Shown here: positions 33,601-43,967 of the stretch, piece by piece
Layout: each line of letters starts with the position of its first letter
How positions within the stretch are numbered: position 1 is the stretch's first letter
DNA from: Zoroaster sp. YZ-2022
Lineage: Eukaryota; Echinodermata; Asteroidea; Forcipulatida; Zoroasteridae
Direction: 5' to 3'
Assembly: GCA_029582265.1 (NCBI GenBank)
Contig: CM055835.1
Location: forward strand, 8,795,500-8,859,499
DNA: 64,000 bases
Position numbers and translations under genes: made by a program
The notes under the pieces: model-generated
Told to the model about the DNA's origin: nothing
Database searches by the model: none
What the model saw: the letters and a program-made list of their open reading frames with translations, nothing else

Positions 33601-35134
33601 ATAATTTAAATCAATCCTTAAATGGAAGGTACATCATTGGTATCTGGTGATGTCCTTTCATTTCAGCCCTCTAGTGATCGAGAAATAGTTTCTTGGCAAC
33701 AGATCACGTTTTTTAGAAAAGAAATAACAAACTGTTGCATGCTTTTTTATGTTTTTATGTAAAAAAATGTTGCTGGAAGGCCCTCTTTTTAATATAATTT
33801 TGACATACGTACATGTATATGTAACTATTCATGTTTTCTTTAAGATGAACAGGGCATGGAATCGGAGTGCTAGTTTTAGATTAATTCGGTGACTGAAAAT
33901 AATACCCCACATGATAAGGTCATATTACTGTTGCTGCTGCATAAATGAGCCAGTAATTTTCAGTCACTGTATTCATCTTAAACTAGGTCACTGATTCCAT
34001 GCCCTGTTGAAAGTCAGCTCTGATCGTGATAGTGTCCCTTTAAGACAGAATGATTGATATGTAATTGATAATAATTCATTTATTTGTTGATCTTACAATT
34101 AATTACCACTGTTGTACCATCCCACTACTTCCTTCTGTTTGAGTGAAGGTGTTCCCATTAAATCAAACTATATGGATATTTATCTCAGCGGAGTTTAAAT
34201 AAGGAGGATGACTACAAGCCAACCAAGAGACTTCTGAGTCCATCAACTAAGAAAATGGGCTGTCCAGCCATAATCAGCATCAAGAAGATTGTCAAATTTC
34301 CAGATTTTAAGGTATGGCTGCTTGTTGTTTTCCCAATAATTAGCAATAAAGTGATTAACAAAGATTTAAACAACCACTTTGAAATTTACATTTAAAGATA
34401 ATTTGAGAGCATATCAGTGTGTTTTGAAATGAAAGAATATAACCATTTTAGAGGTAAATGAAGCATTATGAGTGAACAGCATACAAAAGTGGGTCGAGTG
34501 GCTGAAAAAGGGGGAGGGGACTTGGTAAAAAAGTGGGGGATATGGGATTTGGGTTTGTGTAAAATGTCCTGAGGTTAATGAATAATACTCAAAGAGGGAG
34601 ACACTTGCCCTCTTCCCCCATCCCTGGCCCACCCACTCCCCTTCCCCATCCCTGCCCCAACCCTCCCCTCCCCCATCCCTTCCCCACCCTACCTGTTAAA
34701 AGACCACTTTTGGATGCGGGTGAAAAGAACTGATTAATTCAGAAACAAACAAAATATAAAACAACAAGGTTTATTGTTCATTTAATATGTATAATTAATT
34801 TTGGTTGGTCATAATATTTATTTTGCTTATCAAAACATATTTGCTCTGCTCAATTTTCGGACTCATATTTTAGGTACAGTGTATGTAATTTTTTTTAGTT
34901 CTTTTTGTTATTTGTTATTTTTTTTCTGTACAGGTTTCATTTGATGCCACAGCACACACAAAGAGAAAAATGTTCCAACAAGTCGCAACTGCAATGAAAC
35001 AGTCTCCAGAGACCTTGAATGCTGAAATGAAATTCTACCTCAAGATTCCATCTGTTGATGAACATAAAAACCACCCGGTAGGACCAGTAAATTACAGGAT
35101 AGCATTTTCCACCTATGAAATAGAGCATTGCTAA
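21654..35134 (+). CDS. CARF-like (ALS2CR8 domain) protein, multi-exon, 3' end not found
   Basis: Exons: 21654-22011 (ATG; acidic, ...DVKEKVSEFEQNTGTHFIMLKKEKGYTQT, phase 1 donor ggtaagg); 32402-32568 (EWKVKRLSW..., PIPFDGTPFMYLGQ, LSCHHGKDKNLGIKKKY); 34189-34311 (RSLNKEDDYKPTKR..., TKKMGCPAIISIKKI, VKFPDFK); 34934-35077 (VSFDATAHTKRKMFQQ..., FYLKIPSVDEHKNHP). All four joins keep frame. The PFDGxPFxxLG, CxHGKDxN, TKKxGCPAxIxIxxI and LPSVxEHKxH blocks match the ALS2CR8 domain of calcium-responsive transcription factor CARF and invertebrate relatives, which bind DNA in the nucleus. After 35077 the donor gtagga is moderate; reading through gives 18 more codons (VGPVNYRIAF...) to a stop at 35132. 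No later exon was recognised, so the C-terminus is unresolved. The first intron is 10.4 kb and contains the zinc-finger exon. Confidence 0.7.
22599..22817. mobile_element. 219-bp near-perfect palindrome (foldback element)
   Basis: The left arm starts AATAAACCCTTTCACGGTAA and the right arm ends with its complement TTACCGTGAAAGGGTTTATT; arms of about 100 bp match nearly base for base, including CGTCTGCGACC...CTCGAACTTCACG. The centre is cacgcgtctggaatgta. Noncoding, inside the long first intron. Likely a foldback MITE or a very stable hairpin. Confidence 0.9.
22818..24758. other. Intronic stretch with small palindrome and G/C homopolymers
   Basis: Contains a 31-bp palindrome at 23113-23145 (tcatggaggaaggaa/ttccttcctccatga) and, at 24045-24165, a G-run/C-run pair (ggtgcacccaaggggg...ccccccaaaggcc) like the poly-G MITE ends elsewhere in the window. 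A poly-C run is also at 24330. No gene seen. Confidence 0.5.
24811..26324 (+). CDS. Two-C2H2-finger protein; possible alternative last exon of the CARF-like gene
   Basis: One long open block ending TGA at 26322-26324. Two adjacent C2H2 fingers: CDECDMVYKNYKSLWQHKRDNH and, 3 residues on, CGYCEYVSSRMYNIKQHRKRRH (both C-x2-C-x12-H-x4-H). Then about 400 residues rich in Ser/Thr/Pro/Gln/Asn without domains, and a denser C-terminus (GLTDFKSLLKNFRVRSITERVV...YEIQIDG). A strong acceptor (ctcccttttactacacag, 24793-24810) begins the block in exactly the phase left by the exon at 21654-22011 (g|cc, Ala), giving a protein of about 624 aa. Alternatively an ATG at 24759 in the same frame gives a 521-aa stand-alone protein. 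AATAAA at 26397-26402 fits a polyadenylation signal. Probably a nuclear DNA-binding protein; target unknown. Confidence 0.75.
26403..26957. other. Non-coding intronic sequence
   Basis: AT-rich, no repeat or coding motif recognised. Confidence 0.4.
26958..27092. mobile_element. Foldback MITE (AATAAAAGTTT ends), copy 1
   Basis: Left arm AATAAAAGTTTGTTGCATGG, TCTTTACTGCAGG, TTAATGACTGGTTTT; the right arm is the inverted counterpart (AAAACCGGTCATTATCCTGC, AGTAAAGACC, AAACTTTTATT). The central 'gggtgtggtcacggg' is shared with the copy at 56537-56658. The flank (ataaatgcccgtatcgattt) also recurs inverted next to that copy, so the full repeat is longer than the palindrome. Confidence 0.85.
27093..28166. 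other. Non-coding intronic sequence
   Basis: 27093-27205 is the flank of the foldback repeat, shared in inverse orientation with 56400-56536. The rest is AT-rich without a recognised feature. Confidence 0.4.
28167..28257. repeat. Inverted repeat, 34-bp arms
   Basis: AGATTGGTGAAATTCTTGCG...GGGAGATAAACGAT and its inverted partner ATCGATTGTTTATCTCCC...GCAAGAATTTCACCAATCT with few mismatches; the loop carries TGTAGGGCAAAATTAAATC, which recurs at 28454. Confidence 0.85.
28310..28453 (+). mobile_element. tRNA-derived SINE
   Basis: The head has TGGTCGAGAGGTTAAT (A box), TCTGC...GCAGG anticodon stem with an 8-nt loop, and GGTTCGAATCC (B box), with a 6-bp acceptor-like pairing GCTCGG/CCGAGT. The tail 'gtagttttttcacagacactcgg...' follows. 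TGTAGGGCAAAATTAAATC directly repeats at 28202-28220 and 28454-28472, which may be a 19-bp target duplication around this region. Confidence 0.7.
29027..30756. repeat. Large inverted repeat; left arm interrupted by an insertion
   Basis: The left arm is 29027-29220 plus 30021-30155 and the right arm is 30444-30756. The arms match over about 310 bp (for example TTTGAACATATTAGTATGGC, GCAGGGTAA, CAGGCCACTCCAAGCCATTA in complementary senses). The loop is 30156-30443. The left arm also has a 19-bp duplication (tgtttgaacatattagta twice near 29150). Probably one foldback transposon or an inverted duplication of one. Confidence 0.9.
29221..30020. mobile_element. 800-bp non-autonomous element, TSD TTA (Harbinger-like)
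   Basis: Flanked by TTA at 29218-29220 and 30021-30023. The opposite arm of the enclosing inverted repeat has the unoccupied site (minus sense gggagaccactttaccctgc, near 30570-30590), so the insertion and its ends are shown directly. Ends are AGCCTCAGTCACACATTC and, inverted, TGCGGCGTTCACACAGTG, giving imperfect terminal inverted repeats. The interior is full of short variants of 'cccgat' and 'gatccga' and has no coding frame. A TWA duplication suggests PIF/Harbinger; class is inference. Confidence 0.85.
30757..31954. other. Non-coding intronic sequence
   Basis: No gene, repeat or structured element recognised apart from short AT-rich runs. Confidence 0.4.
31955..32315 (+). mobile_element. 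tRNA-Leu-headed SINE, copy 1
   Basis: The head is TGCCATGGCCGAGCGGTTTA (A box region) with B box GGTTCGCATCC, then the body TGTCCCTGAGCAAGACACTTAA...ATTGCTTCTCTTCACCCAGG, and a tail ending in (ATT)n. The central AGCAAGACACTTAA block resembles conserved domains of several animal SINE superfamilies. Same family as 36537-36900 and 37174-37433. Confidence 0.9.
32745..33065. repeat. Tandem repeat, ~115-125-bp unit, about 2.5 copies
   Basis: The order 'acatgatag-gtactgaaaga-ggctgaaa...cagtatg-ggaaag-ttg...ttttgtgtgatcacttgtggata' recurs starting near 32760, 32885 and 32998. Confidence 0.85.
33066..33847. other. Non-coding, scattered 'tttcag/gcggaaa' motifs
   Basis: Continues the gcggaaa / ctgaaat vocabulary of the preceding repeat to about 33430 without clear units. 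No gene. Confidence 0.4.
33848..34008. mobile_element. Foldback MITE, 161 bp (copy B)
   Basis: Perfect 16-bp terminal inverted repeats AACAGGGCATGGAATC / GATTCCATGCCCTGTT; the interior is also palindromic (gtgactgaaaat / attttcagtcac; ctagttttaga / tcttaaactag). Best-preserved of three copies (others 14632-14791 and the half copy at 1772-1900). Confidence 0.92.
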
Positions 35135-35546
35135 AAAGGACGTTTTTCTGATTAAATATTTCTGTTGAAAATTACCATGCTAAAATATAGCTTGTTCAAT
35201 TAGTTCCAGAAATGGTTACCATCAGATCAGACCAGACCAATCATAATAATGTATAATAGCTACTCATTTTGTTTTCTCGTAAGGATTTTGTTCCAAAATT
35301 TTGAGCAGAAATATTTTTCTGTAATGTGTAATGCTAATTTTTGTGTGTGATATAAGTGGAATTATTCGCTGCCTAGATTTTAATGAATTACAGCCGCATA
35401 TTTTTGAGTATTGCTTCACTATGCAGCATTGGATAAGATTGATTCACAGGATAAGAATTTTTATTTGTTTATTTTACTATATTAAAGAGGGGGTTGGCAT
35501 TGTAAAGAAAAGTTATTGTACATGTCAAACATATCTTCAATATACT
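35135..35546. other. Non-coding
   Basis: AT-rich, no feature recognised. Any further exon of the CARF-like gene would be expected here or beyond, but no ALS2CR8 or downstream motif was found. Confidence 0.4.
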
Positions 35547-35742
35547 CAGTGGCATAGCCAAAGGGGGGGGGTAGGAGGCAGAGCCCCCCCACTTGTTGGC
35601 AAAATAGTGTCTGTCGGTAAATTCACAGACTTGTTGGTGTTTCTGAACCAGTTGAGTATTGTGTTGGTAAATTACCCCCCAACCAATGATTGCCCCCCCC
35701 CCCACACACACACACACTGTGAAATGCCTGGCTACACCACAG
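35547..35742. mobile_element. MITE with CAGTGGCATAGCCA ends and poly-G/poly-C
   Basis: Starts CAGTGGCATAGCCAAA and ends with the inverted TGGCTACACCACAG; the interior has G9 and C11 tracts and 'ttacccccc...attgccccc'. About 196 bp, noncoding. Terminal form matches the fragment at 1-61. Confidence 0.7.
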
Positions 35743-36124
35743 CATGTACCTGAACTCTACATGTACAACTTTCCAAGGTTAGGTAAGCCCTCTTGTGATG
35801 CACAATGCACAATTGATACACATGTGTACTGTGTGTACAGTGTACCTGCTCTCTCTCTCTCTCTCTTTCTGTGTTGGTGAGGCATGTACATGTACAGTAT
35901 ATGAGATATACATGTATGTACGTAATAATAGACCTTTGACCAGGTAGTGAGGCAGGCTATAGATGGATAGGGTCCCTGTTGTGGGAAAGCTATAATTACA
36001 ATTTTCAGCAAACGTACACTTTATTCATTATGTTCTATGTTGGAATTGGACTGGTGATCTGTCATCTCTGTATGTGATGTTCTACAGGTGTGTATGTATA
36101 CCCTGCCATTGTCATGATTATACA

Positions 36125-36442
36125 GTCATGACAGAAGATGATTTATGCACATTTATGCATGAATGAACCATGTGTTCAAGAACAGGCCTGGTTCATTGTT
36201 AAAAGAAATTGATTGCAAAGGCTACCTGTACATTGGGCTTGCTGTAACAGTTGGGGGAATATATAACATGGATGATTGAGAATGTTTATGTGCACAAAAA
36301 CGTGACAGAAGATGATTTACATGTATACACATCATGTACTCAATTATGCATGAATGAACCATGTTTTCAAGAACACTGGGCCTGGTTCATTGTTATGTTT
36401 AAACAGATTGATTGCAAATGCTACATTGGGCTTGCTGTAATT
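36125..36442. repeat. Direct duplication, two ~125-140-bp copies
   Basis: 'tgacagaagatgattta...atgcatgaatgaaccatgt-ttcaagaaca...gcctggttcattgtta...gattgcaaa-gctac...cattgggcttgctgtaa' occurs at 36125-36250 and 36301-36442, with short indels between copies. Confidence 0.9.
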
Positions 36443-36536
36443 ACTAATACATATACATGTATTTACTTCTACTAGTAGTAACTTAGTTACATGTCTTAGT
36501 AGAGGTATATGTATACATATGTACATGTAAATGGAG

Positions 36537-36900
36537 TGCCATGGTCGAGCGGTTTAGTGCATCGGATTTGTGTTCTGATAGCTGAGTCATCAGAATGTGG
36601 GTTCGAATCCCAACCGCGATCATGGTGCTTGTGTCCTTGAGCAAGACACTTTACCATAATTGCTTCTCTCCACCCAGGGGTAAATGGGTACCTGTGAGGG
36701 CAGAGTTGGTTGTTGTGTTTGATTAGCCCTATATGCGCTGTAATGGCAGCAATTGAGCTGTATATTCCCCAGGGAGCTGAGATGGTTTCAGGAATGATTT
36801 ATGAGCCTGATGAGGAGGAGTAATAATATAATGCGCCTTGAGCACTAGTTTGGTGGATACGTGTGCTATATAAGTCCACATTATTATTATTATTATTATT
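36537..36900 (+). mobile_element. tRNA-Leu-headed SINE, copy 2
   Basis: A box TGGTCGAGCGG, class-II-like long variable arm, B box GGTTCGAATCC, core TGTCCTTGAGCAAGACACTT, and the LINE-like tail ATGCGCCTTGAGCACTAG...GTGCTATATAAG followed by (ATT)n. Full length, about 364 bp. Confidence 0.92.
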
Positions 36901-37173
36901 GTATACTATATGGTTCAGAACTACAATCTAACTATTAAAGCGATACATGTAGTTGAGATTTAAACCACATGGTGATACCACAAACTGAACCGATAATGAA
37001 ATTCTACCATGCAAACACTTGATAATGAATCTACAGGTACATGTGGTAGAAACAAACATTAGCATAGTCTAGCAATTATGGACAGGGTTAGCTACATGTA
37101 TTATGTTGTCAAAGGGGGTGTACATCTCCTTTGTATCTCTGGGAAAATTGGTCCCTGCATATACATGTAATGG

Positions 37174-37433
37174 AGTGTCGTGGCCGAGCGGTCTAGCGCA
37201 CCGAACTCAAGTTCTGGTGTTGCCAGCAGCAGGGTGTGGGTTCGAGCCCCGGTCGTGACACTTGTGTCCTTGAGCAAGGTACTTAACCATAATTGCTTCG
37301 TCCTTCGGATGGGACGTAAAGCCGTAGGTCCCGTGTGTTGTGTAATGCACGTAAAAAAGAATGCGCCTTGAGCACCACTTAGTTGGTGGATACGTGCGCT
37401 ATATAAGTCCACACATTATTATTATTATTATTA
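37174..37433 (+). mobile_element. tRNA-Leu(CAA)-headed SINE, copy 3 (internally deleted)
   Basis: The head at 37174-37262 still folds like a class II tRNA-Leu: 7-bp acceptor AGTGTCG/TGACACT, A box TGGCCGAGCGG, loop ACTCAAGTT with anticodon CAA, B box GGTTCGAGCCC. It runs straight into the SINE core TGTCCTTGAGCAAGGTACTTAA and the shared tail, ending (ATT)n. About 100 bp shorter than copy 2. Confidence 0.92.
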
Positions 37434-37550
37434 TCATGTATTTCCCTGTTGGCAAAAATAAAGATTACCAAAACTGCGTCTTTTTTTGGGACTAAACTAC
37501 AGGAAAATTCAAAATGGCATCACAGAGCCATCCAACCAAGAATAAAGAAG

Positions 37551-40500
37551 ATGAGTTTTAGGGACATCCTGAAAGCATGCAGTAGAATCAACAGCCATAT
37601 CAACCTTACTCCCATTTACACCAGCTCCACAGTAGACAAACTGTGCGGGCGCAAGGTTTTCTTTAAGGCGGAGTTGATGCAGAAAACTGGGTCATTTAAG
37701 GTCAGGGGAGCTTTGAATGCCGTAAGTATTACAAATATTAATTCACTTTTTTTTAGGTTAACTAAGAAAAAGAATTAAATTTTAAAGGACTGATTTCCAG
37801 TTTTTGAGAAAAATATTTCATTTTTATTATTTATACTATTCAAGTTGTGTCTCTCATACAATTGGCATGATTGTGTCGCTAGCGATTTATTGCGATGCTT
37901 GTAGAGGGGTACATACCTGTGGTTATCAGCTCTAAAGCAATCATGCGTGAAAAAAAAAAATCATGATACTATCGAAAATCGCGGTATATGTTTGATGATA
38001 TATCGTGGATTAAAAAAATTGATATCACCCAAGCATACTTCAAGTTAAAACTTACATTAACCCTCCTACTACTACAAGGATCAAAACAGTCAAAATGTTG
38101 ATATACTTGCCAAGGTGTATCTAGTGCACTTAAAAGTCAAACACTGTCAAACCCTGCATGTAGTAAGTACATTTACAGGTCAAAATGAGTCGACTGTTTG
38201 GTAAAAGCATTGTCTTGTATTGTTCAGGGTGGTCAAAATGACAGTAAAAAAAAACAGTCAAAAATGCCCCTGTGTGCACATTTGGGTCAACAGTCAAAAC
38301 AGGCAGTTGACTGGTTTTGACCTCTGTAGCAGCTTCCCACTAAAGTGCAGCAATAGTAGGAAGGTTAATTTGTTTGTTTGTTTTCAACCATATACATCTA
38401 GATTCTGTCCTTAAAGGAGAGAGGAGTCATACCAAAAGGTGTGGTAAGTAGTTTTATAATAGTAAAGATGCCAATGTAGGATATATGTTTTGCTACATTC
38501 CACATGATAGTCACGGTAAATCCCAGTTCATACTTCATGCAAACCTGCATGTGAATCATTTACACAAATCTCTTTGTTGACGTTACAGTGTGAACTGCCC
38601 TTAAAGATTTATCGCTATTGTTTTTGGCTAATTTTACTGCAATTACTGGAAAACATTTTTCATAAGAACTTATTTATTTTACTTGAAGTGAAAACAAATT
38701 CTTTAAAATGACATATTTCTATAAATAATTGTGAGAAGCATGATTTTACAGTAAATATACACTGAAGTTAATTATGTGGTGGGTCCCGTCATTAATTAGT
38801 TTTTGTGCTTTTTTTTACTGTTAAAAACCAATCTTCTGACAACTATTTCATAAAATATATTATTTCAGTGATACATCTTTAAGTATGTTTAAAACTTTAA
38901 GAAAACACTGACTCTGGTAAGTAATATACAGTTGTATTAAGGCAATAGAATGATCTTTCAGTATCTGCAGATGGAGGTTAAACAATTTTGAAGAAAGAAG
39001 GGGGCAATTTTTCCCCTCCAAACTTAACGCTATACTGCTTTCTAAACATGGTCATATGGAACTATATATGCTTTCATCAACAGATCTTTATTTTGATGGA
39101 ACAGTAACATTTTCTTGTCTTCGTTATCCAGGTGACACATAGCACGGGTAATCATGGTCAGGCGCTGGCCTATGCAGCCCAGTTAACAGGTACACCTTGT
39201 GTCGTTGTGGTACCTCACGACACACCCGCAGTCAAGGTACAGGCTATACTGCAATACGAAGCTGAGATTGTGTTCTCACAGCCTACGCAGATTTCAAGGT
39301 TAGTGGCAGTGAGATCTGGTTGCTACACATAGTTTTGCAGTAACATCTGCCCGCCTTCTGCCAGGTACATTTGCTGTCGGGCAGCTGAAAGTAAACTACA
39401 ATATTACCAGCTCGGCTGGCGGTTAACATTTTCTCGATCAGAGCATACTCATCGAAAAGTGGAGTTGTAACCAACTGGTTCTTTTCAGAACCACTTACTA
39501 CTCAAAAGAGAATTTTAACATGGTGTCACCGCAAACGGTCTTTACTTAACAGCTATTGTGCAGTAAGTTCCCTATATTCTCCTGAAGACAATCAGAGTAT
39601 ACTAATTGAAACGTCAAGTTTCTCACCACCGATGTAGAATAAGAGGAAGATTTTCATGCTGGACATGACAAATGAAATTGAATATTACGACCATGAGGTG
39701 TTACATCAAACCTGAAACCTTAGTACTACTAAGCCACCAATGCTTCAGAATTTTATATTTTGGATGGGTTTTGGTTGATTGGGCCAATATTTCAGATGTT
39801 TTGACTACAAGTTGATGATTAAGATTTCCGTTTTATTTCCTCAGGAAAGAGACATGTGCCAAAGTGCAGGCGCAGAGAGATTATCACTTTGTGTCACCAT
39901 ATGATGATATTGATGTCATTGCTGGCCAGGTACATATACCATTCTTTGATAATATTCCTACACACAGATATCATAGTTTGCAAGAACAACATTGTACTCT
40001 CTTCTTGGGAGAAGTGTTAGGCTTTGACAGGGGTTTATTTACTTTTGAAACTTTTTGGCCAGTATTTTTGCCAGCAGTATAAAGCCAGTATACACTTCTG
40101 GTAAAATGTCTGTAAATGCAACTGTACTTAAGAATCAAGAAATATTGTATAAAAACCAACCTATTAAAGTTTCAGCTTATTTCACTGTTTTTAACATATT
40201 GAAAATGTATTCAAATTGTTGGTACACATTCCAATGTGGAATTTCTAAATAATTTAACTAAGTGCATGAATCATGCATTGTGCATTGGCTAATTGTACCA
40301 GCTGGCACAAAGTTACATAATCTAGTCACTAAACCAGATATTCACCTAACACCAGGCGGATATGACATTAAAACCATGTAGTTTGTTTATTTCATCTGCC
40401 AGAAAACAAGTTTTCTGTAGTGCAATTACTGAAACATCTGTACATGTATTCACATAACTAGCAGTGTGTATATATATATATAGTTAGTTGGCGGATATGG

Positions 40501-42665
40501 CAATGCAAGGCATTATGCGAAATAAAATAAAAATTATATTTACTGTGCTCCATAATTTGTATTTACACACATCCAGAGCAATAAAACATCCTTGTAGTCC
40601 TGTAAAGAAGTGTTGAACATTTTTTTTGTTTTTTTGTAGGGAACTCTGGGTCTAGAGCTGTTAGACCAATGTCCTAATATCCAGGCTATCCTGATACCAA
40701 CAAGTGGTGGTGGGTTAGCTGGAGGGATTGCTACGGCTGTCAAAGACACCAACAAAGACATCAAAAGTAAGAAGGATTCTCTTAGTCAGTAATTACCTGT
40801 ATTGTTTTCTTGTAGAAGCTTTTACTTATTTCAGAAGATTTTTCTTACATTTATTATTTTTTTAATTTCATATCTTGATACACTTTTGTTTAGTTTTCTG
40901 TGTGGAACCCGAGGGGAAGGATCTTGAAAGGTCATTACGAGCTGGTAAGAAAATTAATTTTTATTGTGGTTTTTCAACAAAGTTAAAGAAAAGAAAAATC
41001 TTCAAATTTATTCCATTTGTTATTAATCCTTGGTGGTTATGGTTAGAATAGTGCACAGCATGGACTGAAGGGTATCTCTCTTTTTGGGGTTGAAAAGTGG
41101 AAATAATTTTTTGATATCTTCAGGATTAAAATTATAAAAAAGGGGTTTTGCTCGTGTCGTGTTATTGTTCATGTTTATCCTTTGGACCATACTATTACAT
41201 CACGCATGTAGGTGTGGTGTCCTGGGTGGATAGGGGTGGGGTGACACACCCAAGTTCAATTAATGACCCAGTTTGTGTACTCGATAACAGGGAAGAGATT
41301 GTGGCCAGAGCCACCCCAGTCGTTACAAACCATCGCTGATGCAATCCGCACCCAGCAGCTCGGTAAACTGACTTGGCCAATCTTAAGAGAGAAAGCTGAG
41401 AAAGATGTCTTCACAGTGGTAAGAAAGAGACTTTACCAAGTTTTTTTTCGCATAATAAACATTTTTGTTAATACTCCACACTACTATATTTTACTATGAG
41501 ATAAGGGGGCATGATCTCTGCAATTTGTTTAAGAAGACTATTTCCTTGCCAGTCTCATTTTGGTCACATCTAGATTCTGACATCAGTAATTTTTTTCTCA
41601 TCAAGTAATTCATAAAAATCAAGTAACATAAAAACTAGAAGTTCAAATGTTTAAAAGGTATGGTAAACCAAAAATAACAAAATGGTTGAATTTGAAAGTA
41701 AAACTTTCTTGGTGTAAAGCTGATGATGGTATTAATTCTTCCCTAAAAATAATTTTGGCTGTAGTGCTGTCATTTATGAGAAAAGTGAAATAACTCCCAG
41801 TTTGAATTCAGGAAAGAGTACTCTTTTCAAATCTGAAAGCGTTTTCACAATAAGTTGATATTTTAAGTAAGAGCAGTTTTGCCAACATAACCAGTACCTT
41901 CCCTTGAAACATTCTTTTTAAAATTTCATTTGATCATACATCTTAATAAACATGTTTGTTGTATTTCCCTCTTCTTTAGAATGATGCTGATATTGTAGAA
42001 GCCATGAAATTTGCCTGGACCAGACTGAAGGTCAGTACTATTTTCTGCTTGATTTTTTTCCCACACATTTTTGTAGAATTGAGAAAACGTGTATTCACAG
42101 TTTTTTCTCAAAATATTTATAGTAATACATGTACATGTAGTTGATTATATAGTAGATCCTGTTTATTGGCGAGAGACTTTATGATTTACTGGAGAAAAAA
42201 CAGGTTTGTTATCAAGGTTTTGCTTTCAGTTACTTGTGCTTGATAATTTACTCCCAGACAAAAGAGAAAACTTGTTTGGATAATTTGTGCCATGTATATT
42301 TTACTTTCATCTGATTGTTGTAATTTTGTTTAAAAATCTGAGATCACAATTCAATGTATCCACAAGAAACAAAACACTAGAATTCCAGTGTTACATGTGA
42401 CTGGATTCCTACATTTTTCTTTATTTTCTCTTGATAGCTTCTGATTGAGCCAGCAGCAGCAACAGGTGTGGCCGCCGTGTTATCACAGAAAATGAAACTG
42501 ATGGACCCATCTATTAAGAACGTGGCAGTCATTCTGTGCGGAGGAAATGTTGACATTGAGAGATTACCCTGGGAACAATACCCAAAGCAGGCTTGTGAAT
42601 CAGACAGTTCAGATTTGCTTGAAGCCCCTCCCCCTTCCCAGGATCCACCATTGATACTTTCATAA
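37551..42665 (+). CDS. SRR: Serine racemase / serine-threonine dehydratase family enzyme (PLP fold II)
   Basis: Nine exons, all in phase: 37551-37721, 38402-38443, 39132-39298, 39845-39929, 40640-40766, 40894-40944, 41291-41418, 41980-42030, 42438-42665; 349 aa (human SRR 340). Cytosolic pyridoxal-phosphate enzyme converting L- to D-serine and/or deaminating serine/threonine. PLP lysine K50 is in QKTGSFKVRGA; the substrate loop is THSTGNHGQ; the phosphate loop TSGGGLAGG; the domain end LLIEPAAATG and LCGGNVD. Differences from human: Ser84 equivalent is Thr (HST for HSS), Ser313 equivalent is Cys (LCGGN for LSGGN), and VHPNQEP is VSPYDDID, as in bacterial dehydratases. The start could also be the in-frame ATG at 37449, but 37551 gives the family's usual N-terminus. 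It converges on SLC51A. Family sure; racemase versus dehydratase open. Confidence 0.95.
38061..38364. mobile_element. piggyBac-like MITE, copy 1, TSD TTAA
   Basis: Flanked by TTAA (38057-38060, 38365-38368). Ends CCCTCCTACTACTAC and, inverted, CCTTCCTACTATTG. The interior repeats 'cagtcaaaa' and 'ggtcaaaatgac'. Lies in intron 1 of the racemase-like gene; second copy at 45393-45677. Confidence 0.88.

Positions 42666-43967
<1,302 letters not shown>

Noticed and set aside
37174..37262. Functional tRNA-Leu(CAA) gene
   Set aside because: The cloverleaf is good, but it runs directly into the SINE core and tail shared with two other copies, so it is a SINE head.
37449..37550. Upstream in-frame ATG as the start of the racemase-like protein
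   Set aside because: It would add 34 basic residues not found in the family; ATG 37551 matches the usual N-terminus. Not excluded as a minor start.
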